Below, piece by piece: positions 53,673 to 62,265 of a DNA stretch of 64,000 nucleotides. Origin of the DNA: Amphiplicatus sp046296195 (lineage in GTDB: Bacteria; Pseudomonadota; Alphaproteobacteria; Caulobacterales; Parvularculaceae); assembly GCA_046296195.1 (NCBI GenBank), contig JBKBLR010000013.1, forward strand, positions 12,242 to 76,241. The letters are read 5' to 3'. The position numbers and the translations under genes are program-made. A model generated the notes under the pieces. It saw only the letters and a program-made list of their open reading frames with translations. It had not been told where the DNA came from and searched no databases. Each line of letters opens with the position of its first letter. Position 1 is the stretch's first letter.

Positions 53673-55703
53673 ATGGCGGCTGAAGATCTGGCGGCGGGGC
53701 CTCGCGACATCATGCCGGCCGAACTGAGCGACGCATCCTTCAGCCGAATGGCGAACGCCATCCGCATCCTGTCGATGGACGCGGTCGAGGCGGCGAAATC
53801 CGGGCACCCGGGCATGCCGATGGGCATGGCCGATGCAGCGACGGTCCTCTTCTCGCAATTCCTGAAGTTCGACGCCGCAGCGCCCGACTGGCCCGATCGC
53901 GACCGCTTTGTGCTCTCGGCCGGGCACGGGTCGATGCTTCTTTATTCGCTCCTGCATCTCACCGGCTATCCGGGCATGACGATCGAGGAGATTCGCAATT
54001 TCCGCCAGCTCGGCGCGAAAACAGCAGGTCACCCGGAATATGGCCACGCAGCGGGCATCGAGACGACGACCGGGCCACTCGGCCAGGGTCTCGCCAACGC
54101 CGTCGGCATGGCGATCGCGGAAGCCCACCTTGCAGCGCGTTTCGGCGGCGGCCTCGTCGATCACCGGACCTATGTGATCGCCGGCGACGGCTGCCTGATG
54201 GAAGGGATCGCGCAGGAAGCGATCGCCCTCGCCGGCCATCTGAAGCTCAGGAAGCTGATCGTTCTGTGGGACGACAACGGCATCACCATCGACGGCAAGG
54301 TGAGTCTCACCGACTCGACCGACCAGATCGCGCGCTTCGAGGCGTCGGGCTGGAATGCGGTCCGCGTCGACGGGCATGACCGGCGTGCGGTCGCCGCGGC
54401 GCTGAAAGCCGCGCAGACCTCCGAGACGCCGAGCCTGATCGCCTGCCGCACGATCATTGGCAAGGGCGCGCCGACGAAGCAGGGAACCGCGGCGACGCAT
54501 GGCAGCCCGCTCGGCGCCGAGGAAGCCGCCGCAGCAAGAAAGGCGCTCGACTGGCCGCATTCGCCCTTCGAGATTCCGGCCGAAATTCTCGCCGCCTGGC
54601 GCGCCGTCGGGCAGCGCGGTCGCAATGCCCGCACGCTGTGGACGAGCAGGCTCGCCGCCTCGCCGCAGCGCGACGCCTTCGAGCGCGCGCTGAGGGGCGA
54701 TGTTGGCAAGGCCGTGGAAAATGCGCTCGCCGCTCATCGCGGCGCGCTGATCGCCAGCCCTCAAAAAATTGCGACGCGCAAGGCCTCAGAGCTTGCGCTT
54801 GAGGCGATCAACGCTGCGGTCGAGGAAACGATCGGCGGCTCGGCGGACCTCACCGGATCGAACAATACGAAAACCAAGGGCCTCGAACCCCTCACCGCCG
54901 CCAATCCCGGCGGGCGCTATGTCTATTACGGCGTGCGTGAGCATGCGATGGCGGCAGCGATGAACGGCATGGCGCTGCATGGCGGCGTCATTCCCTATGG
55001 CGGGACCTTTCTTGTCTTCACCGATTACTGCCGGCCCTCGATCCGTCTTTCCGCGCTGATGGGCCTCAGGGTCATCTATGTGATGACCCATGACTCGATC
55101 GGGCTCGGCGAGGACGGGCCGACGCACCAGCCGGTGGAGCACCTCGCCGCCTTGCGGGCGATCCCGAACCTCGACGTGTTCCGTCCCGCCGATGCGGTCG
55201 AGACCGCCGAATGCTGGGCGCTCGCCCTCGCAAGCGCAAAGACGCCGAGCATCCTGACACTGACGCGGCAGAACCTTCCGCAGGCGCGGCTGAAGCCTTC
55301 GGACGAGAATCTCTCGGCGCGCGGCGCCTATATCCTCGCCGATGCGCCCGACCCCGATGTCGTCCTCATCGCCACCGGCTCCGAAGTCGAAATAGCGCTC
55401 CAGGCGCAGAAGGCGCTCGCCTGCGACAAGATCAGGGCCCGCGTCGTGTCGGCGCCGTCATTTGCGCGCTTCGCCGCACAAGACAAGAATTACCGCAAGT
55501 CGGTGCTCGGCAAGGCGCCGCGCATCGGCGTCGAGGCGGGCGTGCGGCAGGGCTGGGACCTGTTCCTGCGCCGCCACGATGCGTTCATCGGCATGTCCGG
55601 CTTCGGCGCGTCGGCGCCGCATGAGGCGCTTTACAGGCATTTTGGAATCACGCCCGCCGCGGTCGAGCAGGCCGCGCGCGACGCGATCAAACGGGAGAAG
55701 TAG
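53673..55703 (+). CDS. tkt: Transketolase
   Basis: 676 residues from ATG 53673; the conserved core starts at ANAIRILSMDAVEAAKSGHPGMPMGMAD, so a later start at MPAELSD (residue 14) is possible. Thiamine diphosphate binding is shown by GDGCLMEGIAQEAI and the metal contact DDNGITIDG. HDSIGLGEDGPTHQPVEHLA is the transketolase signature of the pyrimidine domain, and the C-terminal domain is complete. It moves two-carbon units in the non-oxidative pentose phosphate pathway. The next gene, gap, starts 2 bases after its stop. Confidence 0.96.
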   Translation: MAAEDLAAGPRDIMPAELSDASFSRMANAIRILSMDAVEAAKSGHPGMPMGMADAATVLFSQFLKFDAAAPDWPDRDRFVLSAGHGSMLLYSLLHLTGYPGMTIEEIRNFRQLGAKTAGHPEYGHAAGIETTTGPLGQGLANAVGMAIAEAHLAARFGGGLVDHRTYVIAGDGCLMEGIAQEAIALAGHLKLRKLIVLWDDNGITIDGKVSLTDSTDQIARFEASGWNAVRVDGHDRRAVAAALKAAQTSETPSLIACRTIIGKGAPTKQGTAATHGSPLGAEEAAAARKALDWPHSPFEIPAEILAAWRAVGQRGRNARTLWTSRLAASPQRDAFERALRGDVGKAVENALAAHRGALIASPQKIATRKASELALEAINAAVEETIGGSADLTGSNNTKTKGLEPLTAANPGGRYVYYGVREHAMAAAMNGMALHGGVIPYGGTFLVFTDYCRPSIRLSALMGLRVIYVMTHDSIGLGEDGPTHQPVEHLAALRAIPNLDVFRPADAVETAECWALALASAKTPSILTLTRQNLPQARLKPSDENLSARGAYILADAPDPDVVLIATGSEVEIALQAQKALACDKIRARVVSAPSFARFAAQDKNYRKSVLGKAPRIGVEAGVRQGWDLFLRRHDAFIGMSGFGASAPHEALYRHFGITPAAVEQAARDAIKREK

Positions 55704-55705
55704 GG

Positions 55706-56713
55706 ATGGCTTTGAGAGTTGCGATCAACGGTTTTGGACGGATCGGCCGGCTGACCTTGCGGTCGATGTTGGAGACGGGGCGCAAGGGCATTGACGTCGT
55801 CGCGCTCAACGATCTCGGCCCGGTCGAAACCAACGCCCACCTTCTCCAATATGATTCCGTCCATGGCCGCTTTCCGCAGGAAGTCAGGACCGGCTCCGAC
55901 TGGATCGACGCCGGGCTCGGCCCGATCAAGGTGTTCGCGGAACGCGATCCCGGCAACCTTCCCTGGAAGGATCTCGGCGTCGACATCGTATTCGAATGCA
56001 CCGGCATATTCACGTCGAAGGAGAAGGCTTCGGCGCACCTAAACGCCGGCGCGCGGCGGGTCCTTGTCTCGGCGCCCGCCGACAACGCCGACAAGACGAT
56101 CGTCTACAAGGTCAATCACGACACGCTGACGAAATCAGACATCGTCGTTTCCAACGGCTCGTGCACGACCAACTGCCTCGCGCCGGTCGCCAAGGCGATC
56201 AATGACGCCATCGGGATCGAGCGCGGCTACATGACGACGATCCACTCCTACACCGGCGACCAGCCGACGCTCGACACAATGCACAAGGACCTCTACCGGG
56301 CGCGCGCCGCGGCGATGTCGATGATTCCGACCTCGACCGGCGCTGCAAAGGCGCTCGGACTTGTCATCCCCGAGCTCAAGGGCAAGCTCGACGGCTCTTC
56401 GATCCGCGTGCCGACGCCGAACGTCTCGGTCGTCGATCTCGTATTCGTGCCGAAGCGGACGACATCGGTCGAGGAGATCAACCGCGCGATCATCGAGGCG
56501 GCGGACGGCCGCATGAAGGGCGTTCTCGGCTACACCGACAAGCCGCTCGTTTCTTCCGACTTCAACCATGATCCGCACTCCTCGATCTTCGCGCTCAAGC
56601 AGACGCAGATCATCGACGGCGGCCTTGCCCGAATCCTCACCTGGTATGACAATGAGTGGGGCTTCTCGACCCGCATGTCGGACGTCGCCCTCGAAATGGG
56701 CAAGCATCTCTAG
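55706..56713 (+). CDS. gap: Glyceraldehyde-3-phosphate dehydrogenase, type I
   Basis: 335 residues. NAD-binding INGFGRIGRLTLRSM starts the protein, and the catalytic Cys is in SNGSCTTNCLAPV. The substrate-binding GAAKALGLVIPELKGKLDG and C-terminal WYDNEWGFSTRM are standard. It follows tkt by 2 bases and precedes pgk by 9 bases, within one operon. The direction (glycolytic or gluconeogenic) is not shown by sequence. Confidence 0.97.
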   Translation: MALRVAINGFGRIGRLTLRSMLETGRKGIDVVALNDLGPVETNAHLLQYDSVHGRFPQEVRTGSDWIDAGLGPIKVFAERDPGNLPWKDLGVDIVFECTGIFTSKEKASAHLNAGARRVLVSAPADNADKTIVYKVNHDTLTKSDIVVSNGSCTTNCLAPVAKAINDAIGIERGYMTTIHSYTGDQPTLDTMHKDLYRARAAAMSMIPTSTGAAKALGLVIPELKGKLDGSSIRVPTPNVSVVDLVFVPKRTTSVEEINRAIIEAADGRMKGVLGYTDKPLVSSDFNHDPHSSIFALKQTQIIDGGLARILTWYDNEWGFSTRMSDVALEMGKHL

Positions 56714-56722
56714 GAGGCGCCC

Positions 56723-57916
56723 TTGTCCGCTTACAGGACGATCGACGACCTTGATGTCGCGGGCAAGCGCGCGCTGGTGCGTGTCGACTTCAACGTGCCG
56801 ACGAAAGACGGCGTGGTGACGGAAGCGACGCGGATCGAGCGCGCCCTGCCGACGATCCAGGAATTGTCGAAAAAGGGCGCCAAGATCATCCTGCTCTCAC
56901 ATTTCGGCCGTCCGGGCGGAAAGCGCGACGAAAAAGAGTCCTTGCGGCCCGTCGCCCAGAAACTCGAACAGCTCCTCGGCGGCGGCGTCCTTTTCGCCGA
57001 CGACTGCGTCGGCGAGGAAGCAAGAAAAACCGTCAAGAAGATGGTCGGCGGCGATGTCGCCGTGTTCGAAAACACCCGGTTCCACAAAGGCGAAGAGAAG
57101 AACGATCCGGACTTTGCAAGGGCGCTCGCCGAGAACGGCGACGTCTATGTCAACGACGCCTTTTCAGCCGCGCACCGCGCCCACGCCTCGACTGAAGGGC
57201 TCGCCCATCTGCTCCCTTCGGCGGCCGGCCGCGCGATGGAGAAGGAGCTCGACTACCTCGCCGCCGCTTTGTCCAATCCCGCCCGCCCGATGATGGCGAT
57301 CGTCGGCGGCGCCAAAGTCTCGACCAAGATCGAGATGCTGTTGAACCTCGTCGGCAAGGCGAACATCCTCGTCGTCGGCGGCGGCATGGCGAACACCTTC
57401 TTGTTCGGGAAGGGTTTGAGCGTCGGCAAGTCGCTTTGCGAGCCCGACCTTGCGCAGACCGCGCGCGAGATCATGACGCAGGCTGCGACGAGGGGATGCG
57501 AGATCGTTCTTCCTTCCGACGTCGTCGTGGCGAAGGAGTTCAAGGACCATGCGGCGCATCGGGTTTGCGCCGCCTCGGCAGTCGCCGCTGACGAGATGAT
57601 CCTCGACGTCGGTCCCGACACCGTGAACGCGATCGCCGAGCGGATCGACGCCTCGAAAACGCTCGTCTGGAACGGACCGCTCGGCGCGTTTGAGACCAGT
57701 CCCTTCGACACCGCGACCATCGAGGCCGCGCGTTACGCCGCGCGCCGGGTGAAGACGGCGGGGCTCGTCGCCGTCGCCGGCGGCGGGGACACCGTCGCTG
57801 CGCTCAGCGCGGCGGGCGTGGAAGACGACTTCACCTATGTGTCGACGGCAGGCGGCGCCTTCCTTGAATGGCTCGAGGGCAAGGAGCTGCCCGGCGTCGC
57901 GGCGCTGAGGAAATGA
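56723..57916 (+). CDS. pgk: Phosphoglycerate kinase
   Basis: 397 residues. Substrate site RVDFNVPTKDG, basic patch LLSHFGRPGGKRD, and the ATP-domain GGAKVSTKIEMLLNL and GGGDTVAALSAAG are typical. The start is TTG at 56723, with a perfect AGGAGG at 56712-56717, which decides it over the earlier or later ATGs. It transfers phosphate between 1,3-bisphosphoglycerate and ADP. Fourth-position neighbours gap and fba make a contiguous triose module. Confidence 0.97.
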   Translation: MSAYRTIDDLDVAGKRALVRVDFNVPTKDGVVTEATRIERALPTIQELSKKGAKIILLSHFGRPGGKRDEKESLRPVAQKLEQLLGGGVLFADDCVGEEARKTVKKMVGGDVAVFENTRFHKGEEKNDPDFARALAENGDVYVNDAFSAAHRAHASTEGLAHLLPSAAGRAMEKELDYLAAALSNPARPMMAIVGGAKVSTKIEMLLNLVGKANILVVGGGMANTFLFGKGLSVGKSLCEPDLAQTAREIMTQAATRGCEIVLPSDVVVAKEFKDHAAHRVCAASAVAADEMILDVGPDTVNAIAERIDASKTLVWNGPLGAFETSPFDTATIEAARYAARRVKTAGLVAVAGGGDTVAALSAAGVEDDFTYVSTAGGAFLEWLEGKELPGVAALRK

Positions 57917-57943
57917 TCCGGTTAAGGGACTTTGGAGGGAGAG

Positions 57944-58984
57944 ATGAATCTCGACGTGTTGAACAAGATCGCGCTCGCGATGGTCGCGCCCGGCAAGGGG
58001 ATCCTCGCCGCGGACGAGTCCTCGGGGACGATCAAGAAGCGCTTTGACTCGATTGGCGTCGAATCGACCGCCGACAACCGCCGCGACTATCGCGAAATGC
58101 TGTTCCGCACGAAAGAGGCGATGGAGAACTACATCTCCGGCGTCATCCTTTACGATGAAACCATCCGTCAGGCCGCGAAGGATGGAACCCCGCTCGTCAA
58201 GCTCATCGAAGCGGCGGGCTCGATCCCGGGCATCAAGGTCGACGCCGGGGCGAAGCCCATGGCGGGTTTTCCGGGCGAGCAGGTGACCGAGGGGCTCGAC
58301 GGCCTGCGCGAACGTCTCGCCGAGTATCACAAGCTCGGCGCGCGCTTCGCCAAATGGCGCGCCGTCATCGACATCGGCCGCGGCGGCAGCCGCGCCGTTC
58401 CGACTTACGGCTGCCTGCGCGCCAATGTGCACGCCCTCGCCCGCTACGCGAGCCTCTGCCAGGAGGCGGAAATCGTGCCGATCGTCGAGCCGGAAGTGCT
58501 GATGGACGGCGATCATGACATCGACCGCTGTTTTGAAGTCACCGAGATGACGCTCGGGATGCTTTACGAAGAGCTTTATTTCGCGCGTGTCGCGCTCGAA
58601 GGGACGATCCTCAAACCCAACATGGTGATCGCCGGCAAAAAGTGCCCGAAACAAGCACGCGCCGCCGAGATCGCCGAGAAAACCGTCAAATGCTTCCGCC
58701 GGACCGTGCCGGCGGCCGTTCCGGGCATCGTCTTCCTTTCCGGCGGACAATCCGATGAAGAGGCGACCACCAACCTCAACGCCATGAACGCCGCCTTCCG
58801 GCAACAGATGCCGTGGGCGCTTTCCTTCTCCTATGGACGCGCGCTGCAGGCCGCGCCCTTGAAGGCGTGGGGCGGCAAGGCCGAGAACCTCGCCGCCGGC
58901 CAGCGCGCCTTCGCCCACCGCGCGAAGATGAACAGCCTCGCCCAGCTCGGCGAATGGTCCGACGGCCTCGAAAAGGCGGCGTGA
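57944..58984 (+). CDS. fba: Class I fructose-bisphosphate aldolase
   Basis: 346 residues from ATG 57944, with GGAGGG upstream (an in-frame codon 12 bases earlier is possible). GKGILAADESSGTIKKRF is the class I aldolase opening, the Schiff-base Lys is in EGTILKPNMV, and the C-terminal LSFSYGRALQAAPLKAWGG is standard. It is a Schiff-base, metal-independent aldolase, the plant/animal-type rather than the class II zinc enzyme. Last gene of the tkt-gap-pgk-fba run; a strong hairpin follows. Confidence 0.95.
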   Translation: MNLDVLNKIALAMVAPGKGILAADESSGTIKKRFDSIGVESTADNRRDYREMLFRTKEAMENYISGVILYDETIRQAAKDGTPLVKLIEAAGSIPGIKVDAGAKPMAGFPGEQVTEGLDGLRERLAEYHKLGARFAKWRAVIDIGRGGSRAVPTYGCLRANVHALARYASLCQEAEIVPIVEPEVLMDGDHDIDRCFEVTEMTLGMLYEELYFARVALEGTILKPNMVIAGKKCPKQARAAEIAEKTVKCFRRTVPAAVPGIVFLSGGQSDEEATTNLNAMNAAFRQQMPWALSFSYGRALQAAPLKAWGGKAENLAAGQRAFAHRAKMNSLAQLGEWSDGLEKAA

Positions 58985-58997
58985 TCGCTTATGCCAG

Positions 58998-59027
58998 CTT
59001 CCAGTGATCGTAACCGATCACTGGAAG
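58998..59027 (+). terminator. Perfect hairpin after fba (possible terminator)
   Basis: CTTCCAGTGATCG and CGATCACTGGAAG form a perfect 13-bp stem with loop TAAC, 13 bases past the fba stop. No T-tract follows, so intrinsic termination is weak; an mRNA-protecting hairpin or a factor-aided end are alternatives. Confidence 0.5.
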
Positions 59028-59102
59028 GCGATCCCCGCTTCGCTGCAGGCGCACGGGCTCGCTCGCCAGGCCGCATTAAGGAAAGTCCGTCGCAACTTGG
59101 CG

Positions 59103-59516
59103 TTACGACGTCATGTCGCTCTCGATGCGGTCGATATCCACGTCGCTGAGACCAAAATGATGACCGATCTCGTGCACGAGCACGTGGCGGATCAGCGCGT
59201 CAAGCGCAATGTCGGCCTCATCGATCCATTCGGCGAGAATCGGCTGGCGATAGAGATGCACATGGCCGGGCTCGCGCACCGCATCATCGACAGAGCGGCT
59301 CAGAAGATCGGCGCCCTCATAAAGACCCGTCAACTCGAACGGGTCCTCAATCCCGAGATCGCTGAGGATGTCGTCCTCGGCGAAGTCCGCGACATGGATG
59401 ACGACATCGCCGCAGAGCGCGCGGAGATTCGCGGGCAAGGCCTCGTACGCCTCGCGCGCGAGCGCGTCAAAATCTTCAAGGCTCGGCGCCCTCCGATCCC
59501 GCCAGAAGCCGCTCAT
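59103..59516 (-). CDS. Small zincin-type metallopeptidase (DUF1025/PF06262-like)
   Basis: 137 residues. The zinc motif HEIGHHFG gives His115, Glu116 and His119; the pattern LIRHVLVHEIGHHFGLSD is that of short minimal-gluzincin-like proteins annotated as metallopeptidase family. No signal peptide. Substrate unknown. It starts by overlapping the stop of the serine hydrolase gene (ATGA at 59513-59516), so the two are coupled, hydrolase first. Confidence 0.85.
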   Translation of the reverse strand: MSGFWRDRRAPSLEDFDALAREAYEALPANLRALCGDVVIHVADFAEDDILSDLGIEDPFELTGLYEGADLLSRSVDDAVREPGHVHLYRQPILAEWIDEADIALDALIRHVLVHEIGHHFGLSDVDIDRIESDMTS

Positions 59517-60868
59517 CGGACGGCGGCGTAGATCGCGGCGAAGGTCGGCGCGACAACTGGCATGGGCTCTGTCCCGCGCGTCATCCCCGTGCGGACGATG
59601 ACGAGCCGTTTGTCGGGAATAATCAGAACATACTGGCCTTCATGGCCCGCCATCAGATAAGCGTCTTCGGGCACGCCGGGCATGTATTTCGGCCGGCCGT
59701 CCGTACCCGGATGATTAAGCCAGAACTGCGCGCCATAAAAACCGTCCGACGCGGAAGCGGGCCGCGCGACATAGGCGCTCCAGCCCTCCGGCAAGAGGCG
59801 CGCGCCGTCCATGACTCCGTCATTGAGATGGAGAAGGCCGAGCTTCGCCCAGTCGCGCGCTGTCGCATAGACAAAAGACGATGCAATGAAGGTCCCCGAA
59901 GAGTCGGGCTCCATGACGGCGCTCGCCATGCCGAGCGGCTCGAACAGCGCGTCGCGCGCGAAGGCGTGATAGCCGGCTTCATCAGCCCCGAGCGTGTCGC
60001 GCAGGGTGCGCTGGATGAGGTTCGTCGTGCCGCTCGAATAGGACCAGTGCGTCCCCGGCGAATGAAGCAGCGGCTTTTTCGCCGCCACCTCGCCGGCGTC
60101 GCGCGCGCGGAAGAGCATCCGCGTCACGTCCGATGAGGGATCGCCATAGACCTCGGAGAAGGCGAGACCGGACTGCATCTGCAGGAGATCGTTCCAGGTG
60201 ATCGCACTGCGTTCGGGATCCCCCGCCCATTCCGGAACCGGCGCCGGCGCATCGAGGTCGAGCAAACCGCGATGGACCGCCGCGCCGACCATGGTCGCGG
60301 TCACGCTTTTCGCCATCGACCATGAGAGGAAGGGCGTATCGCGCGTGAAGCCCGGCGCATAGCGCTCCGCGACGACGGCGCCGTCTTTGACGACGAGGAT
60401 CGCGCGCGTCGCCGCTTTCTCATCGGCGAAGGCGGCGTCGAGCGCGGCGCTGAGCGCCTCATAATCAACGTCGCTGCGCGCTTGCGGCGACCCGGCGAAG
60501 GCCTCCGGCAGCGGCTTGTCCGCGACCGGAGCGAGCCCCGGAAGGGCCGCGAGCGCGCCATGCTTCAACGTGCAGCCGTAAGAGTCCCGATAGACGGCCT
60601 CGGCGCGGCCGAGCCCGAAGAGCGCGGCGGCGACCTTGCGTTTCTCGGTGTCGATGCTCAGGCGCACATGATCGAAGGCCGGCGAGATGCCGTCGAATTC
60701 GCCCTCGACGACGTCAATCGCGTCGCGCTTTGCGAGGAAAATCTCCGAGCACGCGATCTTCGCCATATAGCCGGCGCCGACCGCCGCATAGCCGTTTGCC
60801 TTGACGAAGCCGAACGCGCCGGCCGCCGCGACGGCGAGCGCCGACGCGATCAGAAAACCTCGCTTCAT
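59513..60868 (-). CDS. Beta-lactamase-family serine hydrolase, membrane-anchored or secreted
   Basis: 451 residues. The N-terminal hydrophobic helix (3-22) acts as signal or anchor. The SxxK motif is Ser184-Met-Ala-Lys187 in SWSMAKSVTATMVG. A tyrosine motif is present in HWSYSSGTTNLIQ, and MAGHEGQYVLIIP replaces KTG. The first 130 residues are an extra domain not seen in the standard fold. Like the hydrolase at 14789 it belongs to the class C/esterase group, with no evidence for antibiotic hydrolysis. The 90-residue membrane protein gene lies 16 bases upstream. Confidence 0.85.
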   Translation of the reverse strand: MKRGFLIASALAVAAAGAFGFVKANGYAAVGAGYMAKIACSEIFLAKRDAIDVVEGEFDGISPAFDHVRLSIDTEKRKVAAALFGLGRAEAVYRDSYGCTLKHGALAALPGLAPVADKPLPEAFAGSPQARSDVDYEALSAALDAAFADEKAATRAILVVKDGAVVAERYAPGFTRDTPFLSWSMAKSVTATMVGAAVHRGLLDLDAPAPVPEWAGDPERSAITWNDLLQMQSGLAFSEVYGDPSSDVTRMLFRARDAGEVAAKKPLLHSPGTHWSYSSGTTNLIQRTLRDTLGADEAGYHAFARDALFEPLGMASAVMEPDSSGTFIASSFVYATARDWAKLGLLHLNDGVMDGARLLPEGWSAYVARPASASDGFYGAQFWLNHPGTDGRPKYMPGVPEDAYLMAGHEGQYVLIIPDKRLVIVRTGMTRGTEPMPVVAPTFAAIYAAVR

Positions 60869-60884
60869 GCCAATGCGGCTCCTG

Positions 60885-61157
60885 CTATTCCATCGGCCGG
60901 AAGATCAGCGTCATGACGACGCCGACGAGGCCGAGGACCGCCCAAAGCGGCAGGTTGAACAGCGTCGACAGCGCCTTCGCCATGCCGCCCGGCGAGTTCT
61001 CGGCGACCGCCGGCGCGTTGATCCCGATGAGGGCGAGCACCTCGCCCGAGGTGCGGATCACCGGCTCGCCCGCCTCGAGCGAGGAGACAGCGTCGGCGCC
61101 GAGCAGCGCCAGCGCCAGCGCCACCAGAATCCAGGAAATGAAACGGAACGCCGCCAT
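60885..61157 (-). CDS. Small hypothetical membrane protein (90 aa)
   Basis: 90 residues with two hydrophobic helices (about 5-23 and 68-86) and a polar loop between. The C-terminus ends RPME. No family recognised. It is the first gene of a three-gene minus-strand unit with the serine hydrolase and the small zincin, so a joint role with them in the envelope is possible but unproven. Confidence 0.65.
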   Translation of the reverse strand: MAAFRFISWILVALALALLGADAVSSLEAGEPVIRTSGEVLALIGINAPAVAENSPGGMAKALSTLFNLPLWAVLGLVGVVMTLIFRPME

Positions 61158-61270
61158 GCGACTTGCCCCTCTTAATACAGACCCAGCCGGATGTTATCCC
61201 GACCCCGCCCGACCGGCAAACCCCGCAAGGGTTGCGCCGCGCCTTGCGGCGGCTATAGAAGCCCGCCGCG

Positions 61271-61360
61271 GGACAGATGGCCGAGTGGTCGAAGGCGCAC
61301 GCCTGGAAAGTGTGTAGGCGGGAAACCGTCTCGAGGGTTCGAATCCCTCTCTGTCCGCCA
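61271..61360 (+). tRNA. tRNA-Ser (anticodon GGA)
   Basis: 90 bases with CCA encoded. The acceptor pairs GGACAGA with TCTGTCC. The anticodon stem cacgc/gtgtg holds loop CTGGAAA with anticodon GGA at 61315-61317. A long variable arm, typical of serine tRNAs, precedes the T arm with GGTTCGAAT. It reads UCC and UCU codons. Confidence 0.95.
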
Positions 61361-61415
61361 TTTTTGCGCGCTCGCGGACAGTCGCTTCGCGACGTCCTCA
61401 GCGGGGGCGGCCTGA
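61359..61415 (+). repeat. tRNA-Ser trailer repeat, copy 1
   Basis: Starts at the tRNA 3' CA, then a T-run, GCGCGC, a hairpin GTCGC-ttc-GCGAC and a GGGGGCGG tail. The second copy at 61479-61536 differs at about five bases and one T. It could act as a weak trailer terminator or be debris of a tandem tRNA duplication. Confidence 0.6.
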
Positions 61416-61440
61416 CCGGCCGGCGCGCGGTCGCGCTTGC

Positions 61441-61480
61441 GAACCCTGCGGGTTCGACCCGCCTCCGCCCCGCTCCGTCA
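61441..61480 (+). repeat. tRNA 3'-end relic
   Basis: CGGGTTCGACCCG (61449-61461) has the pairing and GTTCGA loop of a T arm, and the stretch ends CGTCA where tRNA-Ser ends CGCCA. No acceptor or anticodon partner is present, so it is not a functional tRNA. It lies just before the second copy of the tRNA trailer repeat. Confidence 0.4.
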
Positions 61481-61536
61481 TTTTTTGCGCGCTTACCGAC
61501 AGTCGCTTTGCGACGTCCTCCGCGGGGGCGGCCTGA
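61479..61536 (+). repeat. tRNA-Ser trailer repeat, copy 2
   Basis: Near-identical to copy 1, 120 bases downstream, again with T-run, hairpin GTCGC-ttt-GCGAC and GGGGGCGG tail. The remaining sequence to 62265 (about 730 bases) contains no gene I support: only a perfect hairpin at 61777-61798 (GAATGGCTTC, AG, GAAGCCATTC) and short CTCTCCCCGGCGC repeats near 62170-62205 before the MarC gene. Confidence 0.6.
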
Positions 61537-62265
61537 ATGGTCTCGTGCCGGCGCGTGACAAACAGTGGTTGGAACGCCGCCAAATGCTTTCCGGAAAATC
61601 CGGAAGGTTCGGAAGATCCGGCGTCGCTGGCGGCCCTCGCACCCGGTTTTCAGGCTGTCTCCAGCGGAAATTTTCCGACTTTTCGAGGTCGCCTTTGCGG
61701 CGGGTCCCCTCGGCGCGGGGCGGACGATGGAGGCGGCGGCGGGGATCAAGCGGCGCGGTCCTTCTCTCAGCGTTTGGAATGGCTTCAGGAAGCCATTCTA
61801 AAGCCCCGCAAGAGGGGTGGGATAACTTTCAACTTCGCCGCGAGGCGGGCCCTTGGGCGCCGCCGGGGAGGGGTGGACGCGCGAGGATTTCCGCGGGTTC
61901 TGATGGTTAACGAGAATCCGGGGCGAAGGCGAAAACCTCAAAAATTCAGCGCCGGCGCCAACCGCTCACAAAAATGTGAAGGGCGGCGCCAAACCCGGCC
62001 GCCGCGCAGATCATCTTTATACGGACTTAGAACCTTTCCGCTTGCGCGCGCCGATGCAGGGGTCCAAGCGCTTGCGGACGATCGCTCTCCGCCCTCGCAG
62101 TCCGCTTCTCGGGCTGCGCCCCCCGGCGGGATATACCCGACCCGGCCGCCGTACACGGAGCGCCCTCGCCTCTCCCCGGCGCGCCCTCAACTCTCCCCGG
62201 CGCGGCCCGCCTTGCGCCCTGGTCCGACCTGCGCCAAAGAGGCCGAATATCCTCTCGGGCGCTCC

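Noticed and set aside
57164..58918. 584-codon minus-strand frame across pgk and fba
   Set aside because: It spans two unrelated, well-supported genes on the opposite strand and shows no domain.
53673..58984. Calvin-cycle (cbb) operon
   Set aside because: tkt, gap, pgk and fba fit, but no RuBisCO, phosphoribulokinase or CbbR gene is present; general triose metabolism explains them.
61600..61640. Signal recognition particle RNA (the CCGGAAGG stretch)
   Set aside because: The SRP core AGGTCCGGAAGGAAGCAGC is not present; only a short partial likeness.
61537..62265. N-terminal extension of the MarC-family frame
   Set aside because: The upstream 243 codons translate to low-complexity Arg/Pro/Gly sequence; the MarC fold starts at 62266.
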